This document shows positions 25,207 to 33,365 of a stretch of 64,000 nucleotides of DNA, one piece after another (position 1 is the first letter of the stretch; every line of letters begins with the position of its first letter). The DNA lies in NCBI GenBank assembly GCA_002280555.1, contig NCEE01000028.1, positions 29,935-93,934 of the forward strand. Direction: 5' to 3'. The stretch is from Sphingomonas sp. 32-62-10 (GTDB taxonomy: Bacteria > Pseudomonadota > Alphaproteobacteria > Sphingomonadales > Sphingomonadaceae). Made by a program: the position numbers and the translations under genes. A model generated the notes under the pieces. That model ran no database searches and was not told the origin of the DNA. It saw nothing but the letters and a program-made list of their open reading frames with translations.

Positions 25207-27053
25207 CTAGCTCCGGTACAGCGCGTCGAGCCGTTCGCCATAGACCTGCTTCAGCACATGCCGCCTGATCTTGAGCGAGGGGGTGAGCTGCTCATTCTCG
25301 ATCGCGAAGGGCTCATCGGCGATGATGAAGCGGCGGATGCGCTCGATTACTGATAGGTCCTTATTCACCCGCTCGACTGCCTCGCCCAGCGCCGCGCGAT
25401 AATCGGGGTTGTCGCGCAGCTTGGCGAAATCGCAGCTATCGCCCGATCGTGCGCAGAATTCCTGCGTCCATTCGGGATCGGGCACCAGCACCGCGACCAT
25501 ATGCGGCCGCCGGTCACCCGCGATCATCGCCTGCAGGATTTCGGGCTGGAGAGTCAGCATCCCCTCCACCTTTTGCGGGGCGACGTTATCGCCCTTGTCG
25601 TTGATGATCAGATCCTTCTTGCGATCGGTGATCTTGATCCGGCCCTTGGCATCGATGATGCCGATATCGCCGGTGTGGAGCCAGCCATCCTTCAGCACGC
25701 GCGCGGTTTCTTCCGGGTTGCGCCAATAACCGTGCATGACGAGTTCGCCGCGCACCAGGATTTCGCCATCCTCGGCGATCCGTACCTCGGTGTTGGCGAG
25801 CGGCGGGCCGACCGTATCCATCTTCAGCCCGACCTTGGGGCGGTTGCACGAGATGACAGGCGCGGCTTCGGTCTGGCCATAGCCCTGCAGGAAAGTGAGG
25901 CCGAGCGACTGGAAGAAAACGCCGATTTCGGGCCATAGCCCTGCAGGAAAGTGAGGCCGAGCGACTGGAAGAAAACGCCGATTTCGGGGTTGAGTGGCGC
26001 GCCGCCCGAAACCATCGCCTTGATCCGACCACCGAATTTCTTCGACACCTTTGGCCGCAGCGTCGCGCCGAGCAGCAGGTTCATCGGGCCATCGAGCAGG
26101 CCCTTCTTGCCGACATGCTCGCGTCCGCCGATCGCCAGCGCCTGATCGAGCAGATAGTTGGAAAGCTTGCCCTGTTTCTCGATTGTCTTGAGCATCCGCG
26201 CGCGGAGCACTTCGAAAAGGCGAGGCACGACGACCATCAGCGTGGGTCGCGTTTCCTCGATATTCGACGCGAGCTTGTCGAGTCCTTCGGCATAGTAAAT
26301 CTGCGCGCCCAGCCCGATCGGGAAATGCTGGCCGCCGGTATGTTCGTAAGCATGGCTGAGCGGCAGGAACGACAGGAACACTTCCTCCTCCCAGCCGAAA
26401 TCCTCCGAAATGACGGTGCAGCAGCCATTCACGTTGTGCAGGATCGCGCCGTGGTGCTGCATCACCCCGCGCGGCGCACCGCCGGTACCGCTGGTGTAGA
26501 TGATGCAGGCAGTGTCCTCGCGCGTGAACGTCGCCTGCGCGGCGCATTGCGTCGGCGTGGTGGGGTTGTCGCTGATCAGCTGCTGCCAGCGATGGAAATC
26601 GAGATTGCCCGACTGGCCGATCCGCAGATCCTCGATCCCGATCACGATCTTGGCCTGGCTGGCGCGCATCACGGCGGGGAGCAGCACCTTGGCCAGCTTC
26701 GCGTTCGACACGATCACCGCGCGTGCGCCGCTATTCTCCAGAATATGCGCGTGATCGCGTTCGGTATTGGTGACATAGGTCGGCACGGTAATCGCGCCCG
26801 CCGCCATGATCGCCATATCGCTGATGCACCATTCGGGACGGTTTTCAGACACGAGCATCACGCGGTCACCCGGCGCGATACCGATCGCTTTCAGGCCGGC
26901 CGCCAGCCCGGCAACCTGCTCGGCCGCTTCGCGCCAGCTGCGCGAAACCCAGGCACCGTCATGCTTGTGCCACAGGAACGGCTTGTCACCCTGTTCGCGG
27001 GCGCGCGTGAAGAACATCGTGACGAGATTGGGGAAATGTTCGAGCTTTCGCAT
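25207..27053 (-). pseudogene. Long-chain acyl-CoA synthetase broken by a 56-bp tandem duplication
   Basis: AMP-forming ligase that activates fatty acids with CoA. The N-terminal part (start MRKLEHFPNLV at 27053, AGGAGAG before it) contains the AMP-binding motif YTSGTGGAPRGVMQHH. The C-terminal part (from about 25,990 down to 25207) contains GYGQTEAAPVISCN, HTGDIGIIDAKGRIKITDRKKD and the catalytic-lysine end region. The two parts are in different frames because a perfect 56-bp unit occurs twice in tandem (25875-25930, 25931-25986). Removing one copy restores one open frame through FLQGYGQTEAAP. Exact tandem copies can revert by slippage, so this may be a reversible lesion or an assembly artefact. 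Confidence 0.85.
25875..25986. repeat. Perfect 56-bp tandem duplication
   Basis: Two adjacent identical 56-bp units, each beginning GGCCATAGCCCTGCAGG and ending ACGCCGATTTCG. 56 is not a multiple of three, so the acyl-CoA ligase frame is shifted. Confidence 0.9.
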
Positions 27054-27117
27054 CGTCTCTCCTGGTGCGCGCCGTTACGGCTTGCGCGATCGTTATGCTG
27101 GAATCCGTTTGGGACGA

Positions 27118-28794
27118 TTATTCGGCGAGTGCAACGCCTACGCTGCGCGGATCAGCCGCGCCGACCCAGCCGGACGGGGTCAATTCGGCGGCATTGGCCT
27201 TCAATCCCAATTTGCCGACCGAGACGACATGGCCGAGCTTTTCGAGATCGGCTTTCATCGGTTCGAGCGTGGTACCCGCTTCGAGCACCAGCCCCTTGGC
27301 GTTGAAATAGACGAGCCCCTGGCCAAGCGCCTCACGTCCCGGCATCCCCCAGTCGAGATGGGCGATCAGCGCCTTGGCGACCTGCATGATGATCGTCTTG
27401 CCGCCTGCCGCACCGACGGTGAAAATGGGCTTGCCGCTTTCGTCATAGACGATCGTCGGCGACATGGAGGACAGCGGCCGCTTGCCGCCCTGCACCCGGT
27501 TGGCGACGGGCGCGCCGTCTTTTTCGGGCACATAGGTAAAATCAGTGAGTTCGTTGTTGAGCACGAAGCCGCCCGCGAGCAACTGGCTGCCAAAGGGCCC
27601 TTCGACCGTGGAGGTCATCGTCGAGACATTGCCCGCGCGGTCCACGGCAACGAAATGCGTGGTGCCGGGCACTTCGGTCTGCGGTGCCGCGGTGCGCGGG
27701 TTGGCCCCGGGCGGCGTGCCGGCATCGTGCGAGGGCAAAGTCTTGTCGAGCGAGATCAGTTTCGACCGCGCCTTCATGTAAGCCGGATCGATCAGCCCCG
27801 CGACGGGCACATCGACGAAATCGCGGTCGCCCAGATATTTCTCGCGGTCGGCATAGGCGAGCAGCATCGCCTCGCCGATCAGGTGCCAGGAGACGGGGTT
27901 CGCCGCGCCCAGTTTCTTCATGTCGAAGCGTTCGAGCATGCCTAGGATCTGCAGCACCGTGGTGGCGCCCGACGACGGTGGCCCCATGCCGCAGATGCGG
28001 TAGACGCGGTAATGGCCGCACACGGCGGGGCGTTGCTTGGCCTGATAGGCGGCGAGATCGGCCAGCGTGATGTCGCTCGGGTTGCGGGTCGATCCGGTGG
28101 CGGCGGCGACGATCGATTCGGCAATCGGACCTTTGTAGAATGCATCCGCGCCGCCATCGGCGAGCTGGCGGAGCGTCTGGGCGAGCGCGGGGTTCTTGAT
28201 CGTTTCGCCGACTGCATAGGGCTTGCCGTCATGCATGTATTGCGCGGCGGCGGCGGGAAAATCCTTCCACAGGGTGGAAACGAAGCCGAGACCATTCGCC
28301 ATGGGCGGGGTGACGGTATAGCCTTCTTCCGCCAGCTTGATCGCAGGGGCGAACAGCGCCTTCCACGGGAGCTTGCCCCAGCGCTGGTGGACCATCGCCA
28401 TCAACCGCATATTGCCCGGCACGCCGACCGACTTGCCGCCGGGGACGGCCTGGAGAAAGCCGAGCGCGGTGCCATCGGGCTTCAAGAAGCGATCTGGCGT
28501 GGCAGCGGCAGGCGCGGTTTCGCGGCCGTCGATTGCGGTGAGCAGGCCGGTCTTCGCATCCTGATAGAGGAAGAAGCCACCGCCGCCGATGCCGCTCGAT
28601 TGAGGTTCGACCACGGTGAGCGCGAGCATCATCGCCATTTGCGCATCGGCAGCACTACCGCCTGCGCGCAAGATCTCCTGCCCCGCAGCGGCCGCGCGCG
28701 GATCAGCGGCGGATACAACGCCCGGTGTCGATTGCTGCGCGTAGAGGGTGGACGGCAGGCACAGCGCGAAGAGCGCGAGGATCAGCTTTTTCAT
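27118..28794 (-). CDS. ggt: Gamma-glutamyltransferase
   Basis: 558-residue periplasmic N-terminal nucleophile hydrolase that cleaves glutathione and other gamma-glutamyl peptides. Signal peptide MKKLILALFALCLPSTLYAQQ. The autoprocessing site is at the TTHFVAVDRAGNVSTMTSTVEGPFGS block, where the first Thr becomes the nucleophile, giving large and small subunits. Substrate-binding GFVLNNELTDF and PLSSMSPTIV are present. Confidence 0.93.
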   Translation of the reverse strand: MKKLILALFALCLPSTLYAQQSTPGVVSAADPRAAAAGQEILRAGGSAADAQMAMMLALTVVEPQSSGIGGGGFFLYQDAKTGLLTAIDGRETAPAAATPDRFLKPDGTALGFLQAVPGGKSVGVPGNMRLMAMVHQRWGKLPWKALFAPAIKLAEEGYTVTPPMANGLGFVSTLWKDFPAAAAQYMHDGKPYAVGETIKNPALAQTLRQLADGGADAFYKGPIAESIVAAATGSTRNPSDITLADLAAYQAKQRPAVCGHYRVYRICGMGPPSSGATTVLQILGMLERFDMKKLGAANPVSWHLIGEAMLLAYADREKYLGDRDFVDVPVAGLIDPAYMKARSKLISLDKTLPSHDAGTPPGANPRTAAPQTEVPGTTHFVAVDRAGNVSTMTSTVEGPFGSQLLAGGFVLNNELTDFTYVPEKDGAPVANRVQGGKRPLSSMSPTIVYDESGKPIFTVGAAGGKTIIMQVAKALIAHLDWGMPGREALGQGLVYFNAKGLVLEAGTTLEPMKADLEKLGHVVSVGKLGLKANAAELTPSGWVGAADPRSVGVALAE

Positions 28795-28839
28795 GTGCGG
28801 GAACCTAGCCGGGTTTGACGTACGCGCAAACAGGGTTCG

Positions 28840-29874
28840 TCACGCGGTGCCGATGGCGTCTGACAGGCTGGCAAAGCCGTCGCGTTTCAGCAGCGTGGCC
28901 AGGCCGGTGTTGATCCGGCGGGCCAGACCCGGTCCTTCATAGACCAGCCCGCTGTAGAGCTGGACGAGCGACGCACCGGCGCGAAGCCGGGCATATGCCT
29001 CTGCTGCGCTGTCGATGCCGCCCACCGAGATGATCGGGAGCGCCCCACCAGTCGCGTCTCGCAAATCCGCGAGCCGCGCGCGGGCGAGGCTGGCGAGCGG
29101 TGCGCCCGACAGACCGCCGGTTTCGGTGGCATGGCGCGATCTGAGCGTGGCCGGGCGGGAGATTGTTGTATTGGAGACGATCAGTGCATCGATGTGATTG
29201 GCTGTTGCGGCGCGGGCGATATCGTCGATCGCGGCGGGTTCCAGATCGGGCGCGATCTTCAGGAACAGCGGCGTCGTGCCGCGCGCGGCGTCGCACGCTG
29301 CCAGCAGCTCGGCCAGTGCCGCGCCGTGCTGCAGATCGCGCAAGCCCGGGGTGTTGGGCGAACTGATGTTGATCGTGACATAATCGGCGATCGGCGCGGC
29401 GCAGGTGACGCCGTGGGTGTAATCCGCAACCCGGTCGACCGCGTCCTTGTTCGCACCGACATTGATGCCGAGCACGCCCTTACGCCGGGCAGCCTTCGCG
29501 CGGGGCAGGGCAGCATCGATCCCGCCATTGTTGAAGCCCAGCCGGTTGATCACCGCGCGGTCCTCGATCAGCCGGAAAATGCGCGGTTTGGGGTTGCCGG
29601 GCTGCGGGAGCGGGGTGAGCGTGCCGATTTCGACGCTGCCGAAGCCCAGCCCGAACCAGCCGTCAATTGCGTCGCCATTCTTGTCGACCCCGGCGGCAAG
29701 GCCAAGGGGGGAGGCGAAGCGCAGACCCGCCACCGTGCTGTGCAGGATGGGATCGGGCGGCGGGGCAGCGAAGGGCGTGCCCAGTCTGGCCCACCTAGCG
29801 AGCCCGTCGATCGTCAGGCCATGTGCTTGCTCGGCATCGAGGCTGAATAGGGCAGGGCGGAGGAGTGGGAACAT
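28840..29874 (-). CDS. pyrD: Dihydroorotate dehydrogenase (quinone)
   Basis: 344-residue class 2 enzyme of pyrimidine synthesis, membrane associated through an N-terminal amphipathic region (MFPLLRPALFSLDAEQAHGL). The FMN/orotate signatures NRLGFNNGG, INISSPNTPGLRDLQ and the C-terminal IISVGGIDSAAEAYARLRAGASLVQLYSGLVYEGP block are complete. ATG 29874 is chosen; the frame upstream to 29967 is not conserved and overlaps the suf promoter. Confidence 0.95.
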   Translation of the reverse strand: MFPLLRPALFSLDAEQAHGLTIDGLARWARLGTPFAAPPPDPILHSTVAGLRFASPLGLAAGVDKNGDAIDGWFGLGFGSVEIGTLTPLPQPGNPKPRIFRLIEDRAVINRLGFNNGGIDAALPRAKAARRKGVLGINVGANKDAVDRVADYTHGVTCAAPIADYVTINISSPNTPGLRDLQHGAALAELLAACDAARGTTPLFLKIAPDLEPAAIDDIARAATANHIDALIVSNTTISRPATLRSRHATETGGLSGAPLASLARARLADLRDATGGALPIISVGGIDSAAEAYARLRAGASLVQLYSGLVYEGPGLARRINTGLATLLKRDGFASLSDAIGTA

Positions 29875-29965
29875 GGCGAAGCGTTTGGCAGGTGCGGTAG
29901 GCGTCGTCAAAGGCGGCACGGTCCAAAGCAGCGGTTGATTTTGCGGATCGGATGGCCCATTTAGC

Positions 29966-29988
29966 AATCGGATCGAATCTATCCGATT
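29966..29988 (+). promoter_or_regulatory. Inverted-repeat operator for the SUF regulator
   Basis: Perfect 8-bp arms AATCGGAT (29966-29973) and ATCCGATT (29981-29988) separated by seven bases, ending eight bases before the regulator ATG. The position and symmetry fit autoregulation of the suf operon by the Rrf2 protein encoded next. Confidence 0.65.
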
Positions 29989-29996
29989 AGGAAATC

Positions 29997-30500
29997 ATGC
30001 GCCTTTCCAGCCTTGCCGATTATGCCGTCGTGATGATGAGTGCCTCCGCGCGTCATTGTGGCGTCAGTGGGCGGCTGAACGCGACGCTGCTGAGTGACGA
30101 GACGGGCATTCCACTGCCGACGGTGCAGAAGCTGGTGAGTCGGTTGTCGGCTGCGGGGCTCATTGAAAGCACGCGCGGCACTGGTGGTGGCTTTCGTTTG
30201 TCGCGCCCGCCCGCCAGCATCAGCCTGGCCGACATCATCGAGGCTGTCGAAGGCCCGATCGTGCTCACCTCGTGCGTCGACGAAGGCCGGCATGACTGTA
30301 TCATCGAGGATAATTGCCGCGTGAAGCCGCACTGGAATGTCGTCAATGGCGCAGTGCGCGGGGCGTTGGCGGGGGTGAGTTTGGCGAGTCTTTCCTCTCA
30401 GTTCCCCCGCGAAAGCGGGGGTCCAGAGCAACAAACGATGGTCCCCGTGACCCTGGATTCCCGCCTTCGCGGGAATACAACAGAAGAGGCGCGAGTCTGA
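29997..30500 (+). CDS. Rrf2-family Fe-S regulator of the suf operon, C-terminus extended by a repeat
   Basis: 167-residue Rrf2 transcription factor (SufR/IscR-like) that senses Fe-S status. The winged helix (MRLSSLADYAVVMM...GIPLPTVQKLVSRLSAAGLIESTRGTGGGFRLSRP) is intact and the three cluster cysteines are C93, C101 and C107. Relatives end soon after GALAGVSLASL. Here the last 35 or so residues (from about SSQFPRESGGP to RGNTTEEARV) are encoded by a palindromic repeat (30402-30475). Its TGA overlaps the sufB ATG (TGATG). Confidence 0.9.
   Translation: MRLSSLADYAVVMMSASARHCGVSGRLNATLLSDETGIPLPTVQKLVSRLSAAGLIESTRGTGGGFRLSRPPASISLADIIEAVEGPIVLTSCVDEGRHDCIIEDNCRVKPHWNVVNGAVRGALAGVSLASLSSQFPRESGGPEQQTMVPVTLDSRLRGNTTEEARV
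30402..30475. repeat. Palindromic repeat forming the 3' end of the suf regulator gene
   Basis: Imperfect inverted repeat: TTCCCCCGCGAAAGCGGGGG... on the left and CTGGATTCCCGCCTTCGCGG... on the right. The left half matches the left half of the repeat at 38535-38624. It is read through in frame, adding about 35 residues to the regulator. Confidence 0.75.
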
Positions 30501-31984
30501 TGGCCACCAAGAATGCCGAGGCGATTGCCGCCGCCAACAAGAAGTATGAATGGGGTTTCAGCTCGGACATCGAGCAGGAATTCGCCCCCAAGGGGCTGTC
30601 CGAAGACACCGTCCGCTTCATTTCGGCCAAGAAGGGCGAGCCCGAATGGATGCTCGACTGGCGGTTGAAAGCCTATCGCCACTGGCTGACGATGGAGTCG
30701 CCGGATTGGGCCAAGCTCGATCTGACGCCGATCGATTATCAGGACGCCTATTATTACGCCGAGCCCAAGGCCAAGCCCAAGCTCGGGAGCCTCGACGAGG
30801 TCGACCCCGAGATCCTGCGCGTCTATGAAAAGCTCGGTATCCCGATCGCTGAGCAGAAATTGCTCGCGGGCGTCGAGGGCGGTGAGGAAGGCGGCCTGCC
30901 CGCTCGCCGCGTCGCGGTCGATGCGGTATTCGACAGCGTTTCGGTCGCGACTACGTTCCGCAAGGAGCTCGAGGCGGCGGGCGTCATCTTCCGCAGCATC
31001 AGCGAGGCGATCAAGGAATATCCCGATCTGGTGAAGAAGTGGCTGGGGAAGGTCGTGCCGATGCACGACAATTATTTCGCGGCGCTCAACTGCGCTGTCT
31101 TCAGCGACGGGACGTTCGTTTATATCCCCGAAGGCGTGCGCTGCCCGATGGAGCTGAGCACCTATTTCCGTATCAATGCCGAGAATACCGGCCAGTTCGA
31201 ACGCACGCTGATCGTCGCCGACAAGGGCGCCTATGTGTCCTATCTCGAAGGCTGCACCGCGCCGATGCGCGACGAGAATCAGCTTCACGCCGCCGTCGTT
31301 GAACTGGTCGCGCTCGATGATGCCGAGATCAAGTATTCGACCGTGCAGAACTGGTATCCCGGCGACGAGAACGGGCTGGGCGGCATCTATAATTTCGTGA
31401 CCAAGCGTGCCCTGTGCCAGGGCAAGAACAGCAAGGTCAGCTGGACGCAGGTCGAAACCGGCAGCGCGATTACCTGGAAATATCCGTCGTGCGTCCTCGC
31501 GGGCGACGGCTCGGTCGGCGAATTCTACTCGGTCGCGGTGACGAACAATCGCCAGCAGGCCGATACCGGCACCAAGATGATCCACCTCGGCAAGAACACC
31601 CGCTCGACGATCGTGTCGAAGGGGATTTCGGCGGGGCGCAGCGACAACACCTATCGCGGGCTGGTGCGCGTGTCGCCGACGGCGGAGGGCGTGCGCAATT
31701 TCACCCAGTGCGATTCGCTGCTGCTCGGCGACCAATGCGGCGCGCACACCGTGCCGTACATCGAAGTCCGCAACCCGAGCGCGCAGATCGAGCATGAGGC
31801 GACGACGTCGAAGATCAGCGACGACCAGCTGTTCTACGCGATGCAGCGCGGGCTGGACCAGGAAGCGGCGGTGGCGCTGATCGTGAATGGCTTTGCCAAG
31901 GAAGTGCTGCAGCAACTGCCGATGGAGTTTGCGGTCGAGGCGCAGAAGCTTTTGGGGATTTCGCTTGAGGGGAGCGTGGGGTGA
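30500..31984 (+). CDS. sufB: Fe-S cluster assembly scaffold SufB
   Basis: 494-residue core subunit of the SufBCD scaffold that builds Fe-S clusters in the cytoplasm. Diagnostic blocks are VPMHDNYFAALNCAVFSDGTFVYIPEGVRCPMELSTYFRIN, the beta-helix core with EGCTAP, and the C-terminal QCDSLLLGDQCGAHTVPYIEV...EHEATTSKISDDQLFYAMQRG containing the essential Cys. It begins at the ATG overlapping the regulator stop. It is followed by a GTG-started gene overlapping its TGA. Confidence 0.96.
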   Translation: MATKNAEAIAAANKKYEWGFSSDIEQEFAPKGLSEDTVRFISAKKGEPEWMLDWRLKAYRHWLTMESPDWAKLDLTPIDYQDAYYYAEPKAKPKLGSLDEVDPEILRVYEKLGIPIAEQKLLAGVEGGEEGGLPARRVAVDAVFDSVSVATTFRKELEAAGVIFRSISEAIKEYPDLVKKWLGKVVPMHDNYFAALNCAVFSDGTFVYIPEGVRCPMELSTYFRINAENTGQFERTLIVADKGAYVSYLEGCTAPMRDENQLHAAVVELVALDDAEIKYSTVQNWYPGDENGLGGIYNFVTKRALCQGKNSKVSWTQVETGSAITWKYPSCVLAGDGSVGEFYSVAVTNNRQQADTGTKMIHLGKNTRSTIVSKGISAGRSDNTYRGLVRVSPTAEGVRNFTQCDSLLLGDQCGAHTVPYIEVRNPSAQIEHEATTSKISDDQLFYAMQRGLDQEAAVALIVNGFAKEVLQQLPMEFAVEAQKLLGISLEGSVG

Positions 31985-32385
31985 TATTTGCGGCAGCATT
32001 GCTTTTTGTCGCACCACAGGTGGTGGCAGCTGAAACGTCGGATGTTGCCGACGAGGTGATCGTTGTTGGCAGGCGGCTGAAAAATTGGCGCGGCAAGGCC
32101 AGCGTCAAAGGGTCGACGGCAACCTGCAAGACGACGATTTCCACCGGGGACCAAGAAATCGATGGAATCGGGTGTCAAGCGCTCGAGGTCTGCTTGCCGC
32201 CGTTGCAGGGGCGGGTGGACGCGAGCAACGCAAAAGGCATCAAGCCAGCCGTTCGAAAGAAAATGGTCACGGCACTCAACAGTGATTTGGCGGCATGTGT
32301 CCGTGAACGTCGCGATGTGCTTATCGCAGACTTGGTCGATAGACGATTTGAAGAGCGACAGAGAAAAACCGATGCTGAAAATTAA
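31981..32385 (+). CDS. Small exported protein embedded between sufB and sufC
   Basis: 134 residues starting at GTG 31981 (GTGA overlap with the sufB stop) and ending 14 bases inside sufC. The N-terminus MIFAAALLFVAPQVVAAETSD is a signal peptide; the mature part carries four or five cysteines (including STATCKT, GIGCQALEVCLPP and LAACVRERRD) and a VADEVIVVGRRLK motif. No family is recognised. A periplasmic protein inside a cytoplasmic Fe-S operon is odd, but the tight overlaps argue that it is translated. It may be coupled to sufC expression. Confidence 0.6.
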   Translation: MIFAAALLFVAPQVVAAETSDVADEVIVVGRRLKNWRGKASVKGSTATCKTTISTGDQEIDGIGCQALEVCLPPLQGRVDASNAKGIKPAVRKKMVTALNSDLAACVRERRDVLIADLVDRRFEERQRKTDAEN

Positions 32386-33214
32386 AAACCTCCACGCCGA
32401 AATTGACGGCAAGGAAATCCTCAAGGGCCTCTCGCTCAGCGTGAACGCGGGTGAGGTGCATGCGATCATGGGGCCGAACGGCGCGGGCAAGTCGACACTG
32501 GGCTATGTGCTCGGCGGGCGGCCGGGGTACGAGGTGACGTCGGGCGAAGTTTTGTTTCGCACTACCCCCGTCACCCCGGCCTTGAGCCGGGGTCCCGCTT
32601 CTTCTTCGGACGGCGGCGAAGGCAGCGGGACCCCGGGTCAAGCCCGGGGTGACGGGGAATGGGTCGACTTGTTGGCCCTCGCCCCGCATGAGCGCGCTGC
32701 TGCCGGCCTATTCCTCGGCTTCCAATATCCGGTCGAAATCCCCGGCGTGTCCAACGTCCAGTTCCTGCGGGAGGCATTGAACGCCCAGCGCAAGGGTCGC
32801 GACGAAGCACCGCTGTCAGGCGGCGAGTTCCTGAAGCTCGCCAAGGCGCAGGCCGCGGGGCTGGGCATGGATTATGAGATGCTCAAGCGGCCGGTGAATG
32901 TCGGCTTCTCGGGCGGTGAGAAGAAGCGCAACGAAATGGTGCAGATGGGCATCATCGCGCCCAAACTGGCAATCCTCGATGAGACCGATAGCGGGCTCGA
33001 CATCGATGCGTTGCGTGCGGTCGGCGACGGCATCAACCGAATTATGCGCGCGCCCGACAAGGCCGTGATCCTGATCACCCACTATCAGCGGCTGCTCGAT
33101 TATGTCGCGCCCGATTTCGTGCACATCCTGAGCAATGGGCGGATCGTGAAGACCGGCGGGCCGGAACTGGCGCTTGAGCTGGAAGCGGAAGGCTATGCGG
33201 GGGTGACGGCGTGA
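32372..33214 (+). CDS. sufC: SufC ATPase carrying an in-frame palindromic-repeat insert
   Basis: ABC-type ATPase of the SufBCD complex. Walker A GPNGAGKS is at residues 34-41, the signature is NVGFSGGEKKRNEM, and Walker B is LAILDETDSGLDIDAL. The protein is 280 residues instead of about 247. Residues about 63-97 (from RTTPVTPAL to RGDGEW) are the translation of a 92-base inverted repeat (32566-32657), inserted between SGEVLF and VDLLALAPHERAA in the surface beta region after Walker A. All catalytic motifs and the frame survive, so the enzyme is probably functional with an extra loop. Confidence 0.93.
   Translation: MLKIKNLHAEIDGKEILKGLSLSVNAGEVHAIMGPNGAGKSTLGYVLGGRPGYEVTSGEVLFRTTPVTPALSRGPASSSDGGEGSGTPGQARGDGEWVDLLALAPHERAAAGLFLGFQYPVEIPGVSNVQFLREALNAQRKGRDEAPLSGGEFLKLAKAQAAGLGMDYEMLKRPVNVGFSGGEKKRNEMVQMGIIAPKLAILDETDSGLDIDALRAVGDGINRIMRAPDKAVILITHYQRLLDYVAPDFVHILSNGRIVKTGGPELALELEAEGYAGVTA
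32566..32657. repeat. REP-like palindrome inserted in sufC
   Basis: Two 34-base arms (beginning CCCCGTCACCCCGGCCTTGA and ending AAGCCCGGGGTGACGGGG) match at 32 of 34 positions, with a 24-base loop. The right half of the intergenic repeat at 38535-38624 belongs to the same family. Confidence 0.85.
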
Positions 33215-33229
33215 TGAGTGCCGCACCCC

Positions 33230-33365
33230 AAATCCTCCCCGGTACGGGGAGGTGGCAGCCAAAGGCTGACGGAGGGGGCTGGCCGTCGAACGCAGCGCCT
33301 GTGGAGCGCCCCCTCCACCCCGCCGCTTCGCGTCGCGGTTCCCCTCCCCGTGCCGGGGAGGATTT
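33230..33365. repeat. REP-like element between sufC and sufD, supplying the sufD ribosome binding site
   Basis: Outer arms AAATCCTCCCCGGTACGGGG (from 33230) and CCCCGTGCCGGGGAGGATTT (to 33365), with an internal GGAGGGGGC/GCCCCCTCC pair. It ends exactly at the sufD ATG (33366), so the terminal GGGGAGG acts as Shine-Dalgarno. A near-identical copy forms the 5' end of sufS (34125-34260). Confidence 0.85.

Noticed and set aside
25207..27053. Two separate overlapping acyl-CoA ligase genes
   Set aside because: The two frames are N- and C-terminal halves of one protein, and their break coincides exactly with a perfect 56-bp tandem duplication.
30398..32017. 539-codon minus-strand frame opposite sufB
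   Set aside because: Shadow of sufB; the sense strand carries the complete SufB signature.
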